This document shows, in pieces, positions 26,932 through 36,133 of a stretch of 64,000 bases of DNA (its first letter is position 1; the number at the start of each line of letters is the position of its first letter). Source of the stretch: Caproiciproducens sp. CPB-2 (lineage in GTDB: Bacteria; Bacillota; Clostridia; Oscillospirales; Acutalibacteraceae). The position numbers and the translations under genes are program-made. The notes beneath the pieces are model-generated. The model ran no database searches. It was not told where the DNA came from and saw only the letters and a list, made by a program, of their open reading frames with translations. The DNA lies in NCBI RefSeq assembly GCF_036287215.1, contig NZ_CP142860.1:682001-746000 (forward strand). Direction: 5' to 3'.

Positions 26932-27719
26932 TGGGAAAAAGGCTTAAGTCGAAAAATATGACAAAAGTCATCGCCGGGGCTGTCTCTATCCTGCTGTTTA
27001 TCCTGCTTTGGCAATACGGCGCGGCCTGTACGGCAGTTGGAAAGCTTCTTCCGACACCGGTCGTGGTGTTTCAGGATTTTGTTAAGGATTGCTACTCCAA
27101 TATTGGCCAGTATACGCTGATCGGGCATATTTTCTGGAGCCTGGAACGTGTAATGCTTGCTTATGTAGTGGCCTGTGTTGCGGGAGTCGCCTTAGGAATG
27201 GGAATGGGCTGGAACCGGACGATCGAGGCGATTTTCCGTCCGATTTTTGAGGTCATCCGCCCGATTCCTCCGATCGCGTGGATTCCGCTTTCCATCCTGT
27301 GGTTCGGAATCGGTGAGATGACGAAATTCTTCCTGATCTTTTTAGCAGCGTTCACAAATGTCACCCAAAACGCATATGCGGGTGCGAAAGCGGTTGATCC
27401 GGTCCTGGTCGGGGCCGCTAAAATGTTGGGGGCCAACAACCGCCAGCTCTTTACCAAGATTGTAATCCCTTTTTCCGTTCCGTACATTTTCGCCGGCCTG
27501 CAGATTGCGCTTTCCAGTAGCTGGGCAACGGTTGTGGCGGCTGAAATGGTTCGTTCCTCCGAAGGAGTCGGATGGCTGATTTTCGGCGGAATGCAGACGA
27601 ACGACACAACACAGATTCTGGTGGGAATCCTTGCGATCGGTATTGTAGGGTTTATCCTTGCCATTATTATGAGAGAAGCGGAGGCCAGGCTATGCGCATG
27701 GAACAACAGGGGAGTATAA
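26931..27719 (+). CDS. ABC transporter permease 2 (SsuC/TauC-like)
   Basis: A 262-residue permease homologous to its neighbour, with KLLPTPVVVFQDF near the N-terminus and the EAA-type loop (DPVLVGAAKMLGANNRQLFTKI). Translationally coupled at both ends: its start overlaps the stop of permease 1, and its last 28 bases overlap the first ATPase gene. Most SsuC systems use one permease gene, so the duplicated permease is notable. Confidence 0.9.
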   Translation: MGKRLKSKNMTKVIAGAVSILLFILLWQYGAACTAVGKLLPTPVVVFQDFVKDCYSNIGQYTLIGHIFWSLERVMLAYVVACVAGVALGMGMGWNRTIEAIFRPIFEVIRPIPPIAWIPLSILWFGIGEMTKFFLIFLAAFTNVTQNAYAGAKAVDPVLVGAAKMLGANNRQLFTKIVIPFSVPYIFAGLQIALSSSWATVVAAEMVRSSEGVGWLIFGGMQTNDTTQILVGILAIGIVGFILAIIMREAEARLCAWNNRGV

Positions 27720-28474
27720 AGGATAATTTTATTATCGACTGTGAAAACGTCACGAAGGAGTTTACAACGGAACGGGGAACCCTTAAGGTTGCCGATAACT
27801 TTTCACTGAAGGTGAAGGAAAATGAATTTCTCGTTCTGTTTGGCCCCGGTCAGTGCGGTAAAACCACTCTGCTGAACCTGATTGCGGGACTTGAGCCCGT
27901 TACCTCCGGAAAAATAACCGTTAATAATAAGGAAGTGAACAAACCGGATCCCGAACGCGGAGTGGTTTACCAGACGACGGCGCTGTTTCCCTGGCTCACC
28001 GTCAAGGGAAATGTGGAGTTCGGGCCGAAGGTAAGAGGAATATCAAAAGCGGAGAGAGAAAGAAGGACGGCCCATTATATTAAATTAGTCGGTCTGGAAG
28101 GATTTGAGAACTCCTATCCGGTCAAACTTTCCGGAGGGATGCAGCAGCGCGTCGGCATTGCCCGGGCGTACTGCAACGAACCGGTCGTGATGCTGATGGA
28201 CGAGCCGTTCGGCCACCTGGATGCTCAGACAAGGTACCTGATGCAGGAAGAGCTTGTCCGTATCTGGGAATCCGAAAAAAGGACCGCGATCTTTGTTACA
28301 AACAATATTGAGGAGGCGCTGTATCTGGCTGATCGGATCGTCGTACTCACAAACTGCCCCGCGAGTGTAAAGTGTGAATACAATATCACCATGAAACGTC
28401 CGAGAGACTATGTGGACCCTGAATTTTTACGTCTTAGGGAAGAAATCACCAATATAGTGGACAAGACACTTTAA
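27692..28474 (+). CDS. ABC transporter ATPase 1
   Basis: A 260-residue SsuB/TauB-type ATPase. Walker A is GPGQCGKTT (residues 51-59, with Gln-Cys where Ser-Gly/Ser-Cys is usual). The signature is intact (LSGGMQQR), Walker B is [10 protein letters not shown] and the switch region reads FVTNNIEEA, with Asn in place of the usual switch His. Start ATG 27692 lies inside the 3' end of permease 2. It pairs with the second ATPase, probably as a heterodimer. Confidence 0.88.
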   Translation: MRMEQQGSIKDNFIIDCENVTKEFTTERGTLKVADNFSLKVKENEFLVLFGPGQCGKTTLLNLIAGLEPVTSGKITVNNKEVNKPDPERGVVYQTTALFPWLTVKGNVEFGPKVRGISKAERERRTAHYIKLVGLEGFENSYPVKLSGGMQQRVGIARAYCNEPVVMLMDEPFGHLDAQTRYLMQEELVRIWESEKRTAIFVTNNIEEALYLADRIVVLTNCPASVKCEYNITMKRPRDYVDPEFLRLREEITNIVDKTL

Positions 28475-28492
28475 ATGGAAGGGGGAGTTCAA

Positions 28493-29239
28493 GTGGCTGA
28501 AGACAGAATCAAAGTAAAGGCAGACCACATTACAAAAAAATTCGGTGATTTGCTTGTTTTGGACGATATATCCTTTGAAGTGAAAAAAGGAGAGTTTTTA
28601 TGTATTGTCGGACCGACTGGCTGCGGCAAAACGACCTTTCTCAACAGCCTGACCAAACTTAACGAGCTTACCGCGGGCGAAATTTATATTGACGGCGAAC
28701 CGGTGAATCTGAAAAAGCACAACATCGCTTACATTTTCCAGGAATATTCCACAATGCCGTGGTTGACCGTGGAACAAAACGTCCGGTTTGGCCTGAATAT
28801 TAAAAAGGTACCTGAAGCGGATCAAAAAAAGCGGGCGGAAGAAGTGATGGAAATCGTCGGCCTGACTAAATTCCGCGATTACTATCCAAAACAGCTTTCC
28901 GCCAGTATGCTGCAAAGAGTGGTTATCGCAAGAGCTTTTGCAGTGCATCCGGAGCTGCTGCTGATGGATGAACCCTACGGCCAGCTCGACATCGAGCTTC
29001 GCTTTAAGCTGGAGGATGAACTGATCAAGCTTTGGCAGAAAGAAAAAACAACCATTATTTTTATTACGCACAATATTGAAGAAGCGGTCTATATGGCGGA
29101 ACGCTGTCTGATCCTCTCCAATAAGCCCACACACATTAAAGAAGAAACCGTGATTGATCTTCCCAGGCCGAGAAATGTCGCCAGTCCTGATTTTATCGCA
29201 AAGCGGCAGTATATTACCGATCAGATCAAGTGGTGGTAA
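28493..29239 (+). CDS. ABC transporter ATPase 2 with degenerate signature motif
   Basis: A 248-residue ATPase with Walker A GPTGCGKTT, Walker B LLLMDEPYG and switch His in FITHNIEEA. The signature is LSASMLQR instead of LSGGxxQR, so one of the two ATP sites of a heterodimer would be weakened, as in asymmetric ABC transporters. ATPase 1 has the opposite pattern: good signature, no switch His. The GTG at 28493 follows AGGGGGAG and is preferred over the ATG at 28475, which lacks a ribosome site. Confidence 0.85.
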   Translation: MAEDRIKVKADHITKKFGDLLVLDDISFEVKKGEFLCIVGPTGCGKTTFLNSLTKLNELTAGEIYIDGEPVNLKKHNIAYIFQEYSTMPWLTVEQNVRFGLNIKKVPEADQKKRAEEVMEIVGLTKFRDYYPKQLSASMLQRVVIARAFAVHPELLLMDEPYGQLDIELRFKLEDELIKLWQKEKTTIIFITHNIEEAVYMAERCLILSNKPTHIKEETVIDLPRPRNVASPDFIAKRQYITDQIKWW

Positions 29240-29308
29240 GAAGACGATTGAAAAGGTTTGGGTTGAGCGTCAGAATAATGCCCAATGAAAGAAATTCTTT
29301 GTGGACTA

Positions 29309-29337
29309 TTCAAAATTCATCATAATTAATTTATAAT
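29309..29337 (+). promoter_or_regulatory. Sigma-A promoter of the ROK regulator gene
   Basis: TTCAAA at 29309-29314, 17-base spacer, TATAAT at 29332-29337. Transcription would start near 29344, after the in-frame ATG at 29339, which supports the start at 29366. Confidence 0.65.
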
Positions 29338-29365
29338 TATGAAAAAAGCAAAGAGAGGCAGTACC

Positions 29366-30583
29366 ATGGAACAGGGAATCGTAGAGAGCAGAAAAGACCT
29401 GAAAAGAAATAAAATAATCAGTACAGTCCGGTACAACGAAATGATCTCAAGGCATGAAGTCAAAAAGAGGACCGGCTACAGTATGACAACTGTGCTGAAT
29501 ACAATCAATGACTTAATTGAAAAAAGACTGCTCGTTGAGGAAGACTGCGATTCTGTCCGGGTGGGCCGCAGGCCCACATGGCTGCATATCTGTCCGGATG
29601 GGCAATATTTCATTGGCGTGGAGTTCAACGCGGACAGCCTGAACTGTGTGGTGGTGGACTTTGCCTTTCAGGTCATTTTTTCTGTAAATGATAGGCTGTA
29701 TTCAACAGATACGCCTGAGAGCATCCTTGAAAAGATTGAAGCCGCCATTCGACGTGCGCTGGACTTCGTGGGGGAAGATAAGTCCAAGGTTTTGGGAATC
29801 GGCCTCGGTTTGCCGGGCTATGTGAACAAGGAAAAAGGACTCGGGGTGGAATACGCATATATCAACGGATGGAGGAACATCCCCATTCAACGGATGATCG
29901 AAGAAAAATTCGGCTATAAGGTCATTATTGAAAACAACATCAACACCATGACGATAGCCTACCGTTGGATGGAGTATGGGGAAAGAGCGGACGATTTTGT
30001 CCTGCTCTCCATGAAATACGGTCTCAGGATGGGTATGATCATTGGCAATAAGCTGTATTCCGGCAATAATGGGACAGCGGGTGAAATTGGCCATGTCCGG
30101 CTGGTAAACGGTTACCGTTACTGCTCCTGCGGCAAAAGAGGATGTTTGGATACGGAGGCTTCCTTCAAAGCGATTAAGACCAAAATCATAGAACGGATGG
30201 AATGCGGATATTTTGCCGATATCAAAGAGATGGTTCAGGGCGATATGGACCGCTTTTCTATGAGCATGTTTGTGGAGTCCGCTTTGCAGGGAAATCCCGA
30301 TTCCGTGGACCTGATGAAAGAAACGGCTGCTTATTTAGGCGAAAGCCTTGCGATGGCGCTGGCAGCCATTAATCCCAAGCAGGTGATTATTGCGAGCAAA
30401 AGCGGGATGGGCGGAGAGGTCTTCTCCAATATGGTCTATGGTGTGATTCAGGACAGTGTGCCCTCCGCGCTCATTGAAAATTTCAGCGTCAAATGCATCA
30501 AGGCGCAGGATAATATCGGTGCGGTCGGAGCCGCTATGATGATCATGGAGAACGAATATCAGGTGGCACAGGAAGAAGTTTGA
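29366..30583 (+). CDS. ROK family transcriptional regulator
   Basis: A 405-residue ROK (NagC/XylR type) protein. The N-terminal winged HTH (SRHEVKKRTGYSMTTVLNTI) is followed by a sugar-kinase-like fold with the GIGLGLPGYV phosphate loop and the ROK zinc site CSCGKRGCLDTEAS. The start at 29366 has AGAGAGG upstream; the ATG at 29339 has none and precedes the expected transcript start. It lies between the ABC operon and the sugar-catabolic operon, and the shared ATCGAAAWCGAT elements before both suggest it represses both until a sugar metabolite binds. Confidence 0.88.
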   Translation: MEQGIVESRKDLKRNKIISTVRYNEMISRHEVKKRTGYSMTTVLNTINDLIEKRLLVEEDCDSVRVGRRPTWLHICPDGQYFIGVEFNADSLNCVVVDFAFQVIFSVNDRLYSTDTPESILEKIEAAIRRALDFVGEDKSKVLGIGLGLPGYVNKEKGLGVEYAYINGWRNIPIQRMIEEKFGYKVIIENNINTMTIAYRWMEYGERADDFVLLSMKYGLRMGMIIGNKLYSGNNGTAGEIGHVRLVNGYRYCSCGKRGCLDTEASFKAIKTKIIERMECGYFADIKEMVQGDMDRFSMSMFVESALQGNPDSVDLMKETAAYLGESLAMALAAINPKQVIIASKSGMGGEVFSNMVYGVIQDSVPSALIENFSVKCIKAQDNIGAVGAAMMIMENEYQVAQEEV

Positions 30584-30620
30584 GGGAAGTGCAAAATTTT
30601 CCTCATGTCTGCTGAATTGT

Positions 30621-30632
30621 ATCGAAATCGAT
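30621..30632 (+). promoter_or_regulatory. Candidate ROK-protein operator (copy 2)
   Basis: ATCGAAATCGAT followed by AAAATT, 22 bases before the DMT transporter start. It differs from the copy at 24817-24828 by a single base in the central four. Confidence 0.55.
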
Positions 30633-30653
30633 AAAATTTTGAGGAGAAAAATC

Positions 30654-31592
30654 ATGAAACTAAAATCTGTAACATCGTTGCTTTTGCTTTCAGTAATCTG
30701 GGGCGTTTACTATGTCGCCACCCAAAGAGCTGTCAGAGTTTTGTCGGTTTTTTCAGTAGGAATTGTAGTTCGCTTTATCACCATGATGATTCTGGCGGCT
30801 ATCATGCTGGCCGAGGGAAAGTTTACGGATCTGTTCCACACAAAAGGGGTAACCAAAAGGCTGTTTCTGATAGGAGGGTTCGGCTATCTTTTGGACCTGA
30901 CCGCTTTTATCGGCCTCTCGGTTTCTCCGGCGGGCAGCGGTACCGCGCTTTTGAAATGTGATGTTCTGTTTGTAAATATCATTTCGGTGCTGATTTATAA
31001 ATACAGGTTTACCCGCGCGGACTGGGCCTGTTCCATGATAATGCTTTTCGGGGTCTTTCTGGTGATGGGGATCAATTTTTCCAGCTTCCATTTGGGCGAT
31101 GCGGGCAATATTTTTTTCATCCTCAGCGCCCTGTTCGTATCTATCAACGCTTTCCTGATCAAAAGCGTACAGACCAGCAAAGTAAGCGCGGTAAGCGATC
31201 ATGTGGTTGCGTTCTATAACAATTTTATCACCATGGCGCTCTTCGCGCTGTCTGCGCTGTTTACCGGGGATTTCCGGCAGCTTGCAAAAATCGGCGGCAA
31301 CGCATTTATTATTGTGATACTGCTGATATGCTCTGTTGGCCAATCCCTGATTTATATCGTTTACTATGATAACCTCAGACGTTTTCCCGTATGGATCGTA
31401 AAGGTCTTTCTGCTGCTGATGCCGGTTGTGGCGGCGCTGGTCTCCTACATGGCTTTCGGTGAAAGGCTGGTACCGATGCAATATGGTGGTATGGCGGTAG
31501 TCCTTCTCGGAGCTCTGGGAATTCTTCTGGAGCAAAAGAAAAAAAGCCAATTTCAGCAAAATACCGTGACGGAAGGAGTAAAAGAAAAATGA
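30654..31592 (+). CDS. EamA/DMT-family transporter
   Basis: A 312-residue integral membrane protein with about ten hydrophobic segments in two EamA repeats; the first begins [20 protein letters not shown] and the second lies around [24 protein letters not shown] proteins export or import small metabolites, amino acids or sugars. As first gene of the catabolic operon it could release the end product (for example a short sulfonate) or import the substrate. ATG 30654 follows GAGGAG. The stop overlaps the next gene (ATGA). Confidence 0.85.
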   Translation: MKLKSVTSLLLLSVIWGVYYVATQRAVRVLSVFSVGIVVRFITMMILAAIMLAEGKFTDLFHTKGVTKRLFLIGGFGYLLDLTAFIGLSVSPAGSGTALLKCDVLFVNIISVLIYKYRFTRADWACSMIMLFGVFLVMGINFSSFHLGDAGNIFFILSALFVSINAFLIKSVQTSKVSAVSDHVVAFYNNFITMALFALSALFTGDFRQLAKIGGNAFIIVILLICSVGQSLIYIVYYDNLRRFPVWIVKVFLLLMPVVAALVSYMAFGERLVPMQYGGMAVVLLGALGILLEQKKKSQFQQNTVTEGVKEK

Positions 31593-32710
31593 AAGAACAA
31601 TTCAGTTTTTATATGCCGGTTAATATCCGGTTTGGAAACGGCATAACAAAAGAATTGAGCCAATATGTGAAAGGGAACAGCGTCCTCCTGATTTGTGATC
31701 CCTTCCTTTATAAGTCCGGCGTGGCAAAAACGCTGGGCGATGCTATGACTGAAAAGAACACTGTGTATTTCAGTGAAATCGAGCCAAACCCATCCTGTGA
31801 AAGTGTGGATAAAGCGGCGCGGGCCGCCCGGGAAATTCAGGCGGACTGCGTGATCGGGCTGGGCGGCGGAAGTGCAATGGATGTTTCCAAAATTGTTTCC
31901 TGCCTTGTGACCAATCCGGGAAGTATCTACGATTACTACGCCGGCGGAAACCGTGTGCTTGAATCAAGGAAAGCACAGCTGATTCTGATACCTACAACGG
32001 CAGGTACCGGAAGTGAAGTTACAAACGTCGGCGTGTTTACCAATCAGAGGGCCGGGATCAAAATGCCGATGGTAAACGACTGCTTCTGGGCGGACTGCGC
32101 AATGATCGATCCCGAGCTCACTTATACCCTTCCGCCCGCCGTCACCGCCTCTACCGGAATGGACGCGTTCTGCCATGCAATAGAAGCCTACTGGAACAAA
32201 GAGTCGCAGCCTTTATGCGATATGCTCTCGCTGGGCGCGCTGGAACTGGTTCTGAAAAACATCAAAAAAGCTTATGACACGCCGTCCGACAAGGAAGCGC
32301 GCGCGTCGATGATTTTGGCGAGCCTGACAGCGGGGGTCGCGTTCAGCCAGACAAGGACCACCGGCATTCATGCGCTGAGCTTCCCGCTCACGACGGAATT
32401 CGGGGCCAACCACGGGACCGCCTGCTCCATAACGCTACCCGCGTTTATACGTCTCTGCTACAAACAGGCAAAGGAAAAAATGGAGAAGCTCATGCGTTAC
32501 CTCGGCTATTCGGAGATCAATGAATTTGCAGATGCGGTTGAGCATTTGATGGAAAGCATGAAAATGCCCGTGCGTCTTCATCAGCTCGGGGTCAGGGAAT
32601 CCGATATACCGCATATTGCAAAAGTGGGTTTAAATGCGGCAATTATCCAGCTGACGCCTGCCGAAATGAATGAGGAAACCGTGTGCGGACTTCTGACATC
32701 CATGCTGTAA
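31589..32710 (+). CDS. Iron-containing alcohol dehydrogenase, candidate sulfoacetaldehyde/sulfolactaldehyde reductase
   Basis: A 373-residue Fe-ADH with [14 protein letters not shown] (NAD site), the [10 protein letters not shown] motif and metal ligands in [17 protein letters not shown] and ANHGTA. Within this operon it would reduce a short aldehyde left after transketolase or transaldolase cleavage, regenerating NAD+. In the known sulfo-transketolase route (as I recall it) a Fe-ADH turns sulfoacetaldehyde into isethionate, which is excreted. The fold is certain; the substrate is inference. Confidence 0.85.
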   Translation: MKEQFSFYMPVNIRFGNGITKELSQYVKGNSVLLICDPFLYKSGVAKTLGDAMTEKNTVYFSEIEPNPSCESVDKAARAAREIQADCVIGLGGGSAMDVSKIVSCLVTNPGSIYDYYAGGNRVLESRKAQLILIPTTAGTGSEVTNVGVFTNQRAGIKMPMVNDCFWADCAMIDPELTYTLPPAVTASTGMDAFCHAIEAYWNKESQPLCDMLSLGALELVLKNIKKAYDTPSDKEARASMILASLTAGVAFSQTRTTGIHALSFPLTTEFGANHGTACSITLPAFIRLCYKQAKEKMEKLMRYLGYSEINEFADAVEHLMESMKMPVRLHQLGVRESDIPHIAKVGLNAAIIQLTPAEMNEETVCGLLTSML

Positions 32711-32743
32711 GGTTCGCACAGATCAATTAAAGGAGCCACAATC

Positions 32744-33571
32744 ATGAGTAATAAGGTACAAATGCTTCAGGAGAAAGCGGATGAAATCCGGAAGCTGACG
32801 ATACAGGAAATCGGAGAGCTCGGGGTAGGGCATATCGGAGGCTGCCTTTCCATCTGCGAGGTACTTTCCGCCCTTTACTTCGACATTATGCGGATCGACG
32901 CGGAAAACCCGAAAATGGAGGATCGCGACCGTTTCGTACTGTCCAAAGGGCATGGCGGACCGGCAGTCTATGCCGCTTTGGCTCTGAAGGGCTTTCTGAA
33001 AAAAAGCGAGCTGGCTACGCTGAACAGACCGAATACCCATCTGCCCAGCCACTGCGACCGGAACCTGACGAACGGGATCGATATGACCACCGGTTCGCTG
33101 GGACAGGGATTCTCGGCGGCGGTCGGTATGGCCGCGGCGGCAAACATGGAACATAAAGACCTGTTTGTCTATACGATTATCGGTGACGGCGAAAGCCAGG
33201 AAGGCCAGATCTGGGAGGCCGCCATGTTTGCCGCCAGCAGGCAGCTGGACCATCTGATTGCGTTTACCGACTACAATAAAATGCAGATTGACGGGATGAT
33301 TGAAAGCGTCAACGGGCTGTATCCCCTGGATAAAAAATGGGAGGCTTTTGGCTGGCACGTCCAATCGGTGGACGGGCACAATATTCAGGAAATTCTGAAT
33401 GCCGTCGACAACGCGAAGAAAATACCGGGCAGGCCCTCTATGATTCTGCTCAACACCATTAAGGGCAAGGGCGCATATTTCTGCGAGAACATGGTAAAGT
33501 CCCACAATATGCAGATTACGCCGGAGATGTGGAGAGAAGCGGTAGATTTACTGGATCGGGAGGAAGCATAA
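32744..33571 (+). CDS. Transketolase, N-terminal (TPP-binding) subunit
   Basis: A 275-residue half-transketolase. The ELGVGHIGGCLS start, the VLSKGHGGPAVYAAL His motif and the TPP motif GDGESQEGQIWEAA...FTDYN are present. It pairs with the C-terminal half encoded next, as in many Clostridia. Two-carbon transfer would act on a ketose such as 6-deoxy-6-sulfofructose or on normal sugar phosphates. ATG 32744 follows AAAGGAGCC. Confidence 0.92.
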   Translation: MSNKVQMLQEKADEIRKLTIQEIGELGVGHIGGCLSICEVLSALYFDIMRIDAENPKMEDRDRFVLSKGHGGPAVYAALALKGFLKKSELATLNRPNTHLPSHCDRNLTNGIDMTTGSLGQGFSAAVGMAAAANMEHKDLFVYTIIGDGESQEGQIWEAAMFAASRQLDHLIAFTDYNKMQIDGMIESVNGLYPLDKKWEAFGWHVQSVDGHNIQEILNAVDNAKKIPGRPSMILLNTIKGKGAYFCENMVKSHNMQITPEMWREAVDLLDREEA

Positions 33572-33572
33572 C

Positions 33573-34553
33573 ATGGAACTGGAAAACAGATGGCTGCGTG
33601 AAACCTATGTGGATCTGCTGATGGAATATGCGCAAAAGGATGAGAGGCTGGTTCTTGTTGAGGCGGACCTGATGCTTGCGGCCGGTACAAAACGTTTTGC
33701 CGAAAAGTATCCGGAAAGGACCTTTGACGTCGGTATTGCGGAGGCGAATATGATCGGAGTAGCTGCGGGAATGGCGGCTATGGGCAAAATCCCTTTTACG
33801 CATACCTTTACACCGTTCTCGACCCGCCGCGTCTGCGATCAGGTCACGTTATCGGTTGCATACGCGAAGCTGAATGTGAAGATGATGGGAAGCGATCCGG
33901 GCGTGACCGCGGAACTGAACGGCGGAACTCATATGAGCATGGAGGACGTTGCCATTATGCGCAATATCCCCGGAATGACGGTGTTTGAGCCCACGGACAG
34001 CGCCCAGTTGAAAAAAGCGTTTCCGCAGATTATGTACCATGACGGTCCGGTGTATATCCGCCTGCTCCGGAGAAACGCGGTCAGAATTTTCGAGGACGAC
34101 TGCGAATTCCAGCTGGGTAAAGGCATTGTCCTGAAAACCGGCCGGGACGTGACCCTCGTTGCCTCCGGCATTATGGTCGCGGAGACAATGGAAGCCGGCA
34201 GGCTGCTTGGCGAAAAAGGAATCGATGCGGAAATCATCAATATCCATACGGTAAAACCCCTGGACACCGGGCTGCTGCTGGAAAGCGCCCGTAAAACCGG
34301 TGCGGTGGTCACGGCGGAAAATCATACCGTAATCAACGGGCTCGGCAGCGCAGTTGCGGACTGCCTGAGTGAGCATTTTCCCGTACCGCTTCAAAAGGTC
34401 GGCGTAAAAGATCATTTCGGCGAAGTCGGACTGACCGAATTCCTGAAAGAAAAATATGGACTCAAGGCCCGAAACATCGTGGAAGCCGCCGAAAAAGCAA
34501 TAGCCATGAAGGACAGGAGGAAATTGAATGCTGGACAAAAATCAGATTGCTGA
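33573..34553 (+). CDS. Transketolase, C-terminal subunit
   Basis: A 326-residue partner containing the pyrimidine-binding domain (VGIAEANMIGVAAGMAAMGKIPFTHTF, with the catalytic Glu in IAEAN) and the C-terminal domain (AENHTVINGLGSAVADCL). It starts one base after the N-terminal subunit stop. Its last 26 bases overlap the M24-like gene. Confidence 0.92.
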   Translation: MELENRWLRETYVDLLMEYAQKDERLVLVEADLMLAAGTKRFAEKYPERTFDVGIAEANMIGVAAGMAAMGKIPFTHTFTPFSTRRVCDQVTLSVAYAKLNVKMMGSDPGVTAELNGGTHMSMEDVAIMRNIPGMTVFEPTDSAQLKKAFPQIMYHDGPVYIRLLRRNAVRIFEDDCEFQLGKGIVLKTGRDVTLVASGIMVAETMEAGRLLGEKGIDAEIINIHTVKPLDTGLLLESARKTGAVVTAENHTVINGLGSAVADCLSEHFPVPLQKVGVKDHFGEVGLTEFLKEKYGLKARNIVEAAEKAIAMKDRRKLNAGQKSDC

Positions 34554-35625
34554 TTTTCAAGAAAAGGAGCAGGTCCTGCGGGAAATTCTCCGGGACAAGG
34601 GCGCTGAAGCGCTTTTGCTGAGCAATCAGAAGGATTTCAGCTGGTTGACAGGGGGCCGCGGCTTTATTGGCACCGCTTCCACCGCGGCCTGCGGTACTGT
34701 TGTGGTCACAAAGGACAGGACTTATCTGGTGGCGGAAAATATTGAGGCAGCCCGCCTTTATAATGAGCAGCTTGGGGGAAATCCTCTTGTGGCCGTAAAA
34801 GAGTATCCCTGGCAGGAGCCGGGAGAGAGAAGTAAAATTCTTGACAAAATCTGCGGCTCCGGAAAAAGATTGGATGCCGGTGAGGTTGAAAAGAAACTGT
34901 TCGATGCGCGCACGCGGATGAGCGCCTATGATATTGAACGTTACCGCGATATTTGCCAGACTGCGGCGAAGGACCTGGAAGAGGTCTGCCGTACGCTCAG
35001 GTCCGGCATTACCGAGTATGAACTGGCCGGACAGCTTGCCCGGAAATTCTGGGCGGACAATCTGGAACCGATCACTTTGCTGATCGGTTTTGACGAAAGA
35101 GCGCTTCGGTACAGGCATCCCGTGCCAGCGGGGGCGGTCCTGAAAAATTATGCGCTCATCGCCGTCTGTGCCCGCAGGGGCGGGCTGATCGCTTCCGCGA
35201 CAAGGCTCGCAGCTCTGAAAGACCCCGGAAGCGAAATGAGAGAGCGGCAGAAGGTTTCCGCGTATGTGAATGCGGTTTTTGCGGCAAATACGCTGCCGGG
35301 GCGAACAGTGGGCAGCGTGTTTGGTTCGGCGCTTGCAGCGTATGCGGAAAAAGGGTATGCGGATGAATGGAAGTTCCATCATCAGGGGGGACTGACCGGT
35401 TATGCCGCCAGGGAGCTGAAAGCCGTAAGCGGCAGTACCCACATCATCCGGGAAAATGAAGTATATGCGTGGAATCCTTCCGTGCAGGGCACCAAGTCGG
35501 AAAATACCATTTTTATTACGAAAGACGGATTTGAAAGCCTGACCCATACAGGCGATTATCCTTACCTTACTTTTGAAATAAACGGGAAAACAGTCATGAC
35601 GGAAGACATCCTCATTTTAGGCTAA
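34528..35625 (+). CDS. M24-fold protein without metal ligands (pseudo-aminopeptidase)
   Basis: A 365-residue protein with the creatinase-type N-terminal domain (ALLLSNQKDFSWLTGG) and an M24 'pita-bread' C-terminal domain. Two Asp metal ligands expected in DxG...DxTR are replaced (AVCARRGG, then IASATRLA). The Glu-Pro motif reads AWNPSV. A His (HHQGGLTG) and the last Glu (TKSENTIF) remain. It is therefore probably not a metallopeptidase and may act as a non-metal hydrolase, like creatinase, or as a binding protein. Such a gene inside a sugar operon is unexpected. ATG 34528 follows GGAGG. Confidence 0.75.
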   Translation: MLDKNQIADFQEKEQVLREILRDKGAEALLLSNQKDFSWLTGGRGFIGTASTAACGTVVVTKDRTYLVAENIEAARLYNEQLGGNPLVAVKEYPWQEPGERSKILDKICGSGKRLDAGEVEKKLFDARTRMSAYDIERYRDICQTAAKDLEEVCRTLRSGITEYELAGQLARKFWADNLEPITLLIGFDERALRYRHPVPAGAVLKNYALIAVCARRGGLIASATRLAALKDPGSEMRERQKVSAYVNAVFAANTLPGRTVGSVFGSALAAYAEKGYADEWKFHHQGGLTGYAARELKAVSGSTHIIRENEVYAWNPSVQGTKSENTIFITKDGFESLTHTGDYPYLTFEINGKTVMTEDILILG

Positions 35626-35638
35626 GGAGGAAAAGACA

Positions 35639-36133
35639 TTGAAGAAGATTATTATCGGCTCAGATAAATCGGGTTTTACGCTGAAAGAAGCAATCAAAAC
35701 CCATCTTTGCGAACAGGGGTATGAGGTAGAGGACTGCGGAACGCAAAGCCTGGAAAAAGGAATGACGTTTTACGAGGTCGCTCCTGTTGCCGCAAAAAAG
35801 ATACAGGACGGCGAATTTGAGCGCGGGATTCTGATTTGCGGAACGGGCATGGGTATGTCCGTTGTTGCAAACAAATTCAAGGGCGTTTATGCGGCAGCCT
35901 GCGAAAGTACCTATGCGGCGGAAAAATGCCGCGCGATCAACGACGCGAACATCCTGACCATGGGCGGCTGGATGATCGGGGAGGTTCTCGGCTGTGAAAT
36001 GGCCGATGTCTTTCTGCATACGGGATTTACCCAGAATCTGGAGGAATGGCGGCAGAAGTTCCTCAGGGGTGCGCGCGAGCAGGTGAAAAATATTGAAGAG
36101 GAAATTTATCAACAGACGGAGGGAAAAGAATGA
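35639..36133 (+). CDS. RpiB/LacAB-family sugar isomerase with altered active site
   Basis: A 164-residue RpiB-fold isomerase starting with TTG (35639) after AAGGAGG. The catalytic Cys67 in LICGTGMGMSVVANK is kept. The usual SDHAG is SDKSG, the CHD motif is CES and the HNDAN motif is INDAN, so ring-opening and phosphate-contacting histidines are gone. This points to a substrate other than ribose 5-phosphate. In the sulfo-transketolase pathway a member of this family isomerises 4-deoxy-4-sulfoerythrose, which fits the neighbours. Its stop overlaps the next start (ATGA). Confidence 0.85.
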   Translation: MKKIIIGSDKSGFTLKEAIKTHLCEQGYEVEDCGTQSLEKGMTFYEVAPVAAKKIQDGEFERGILICGTGMGMSVVANKFKGVYAAACESTYAAEKCRAINDANILTMGGWMIGEVLGCEMADVFLHTGFTQNLEEWRQKFLRGAREQVKNIEEEIYQQTEGKE

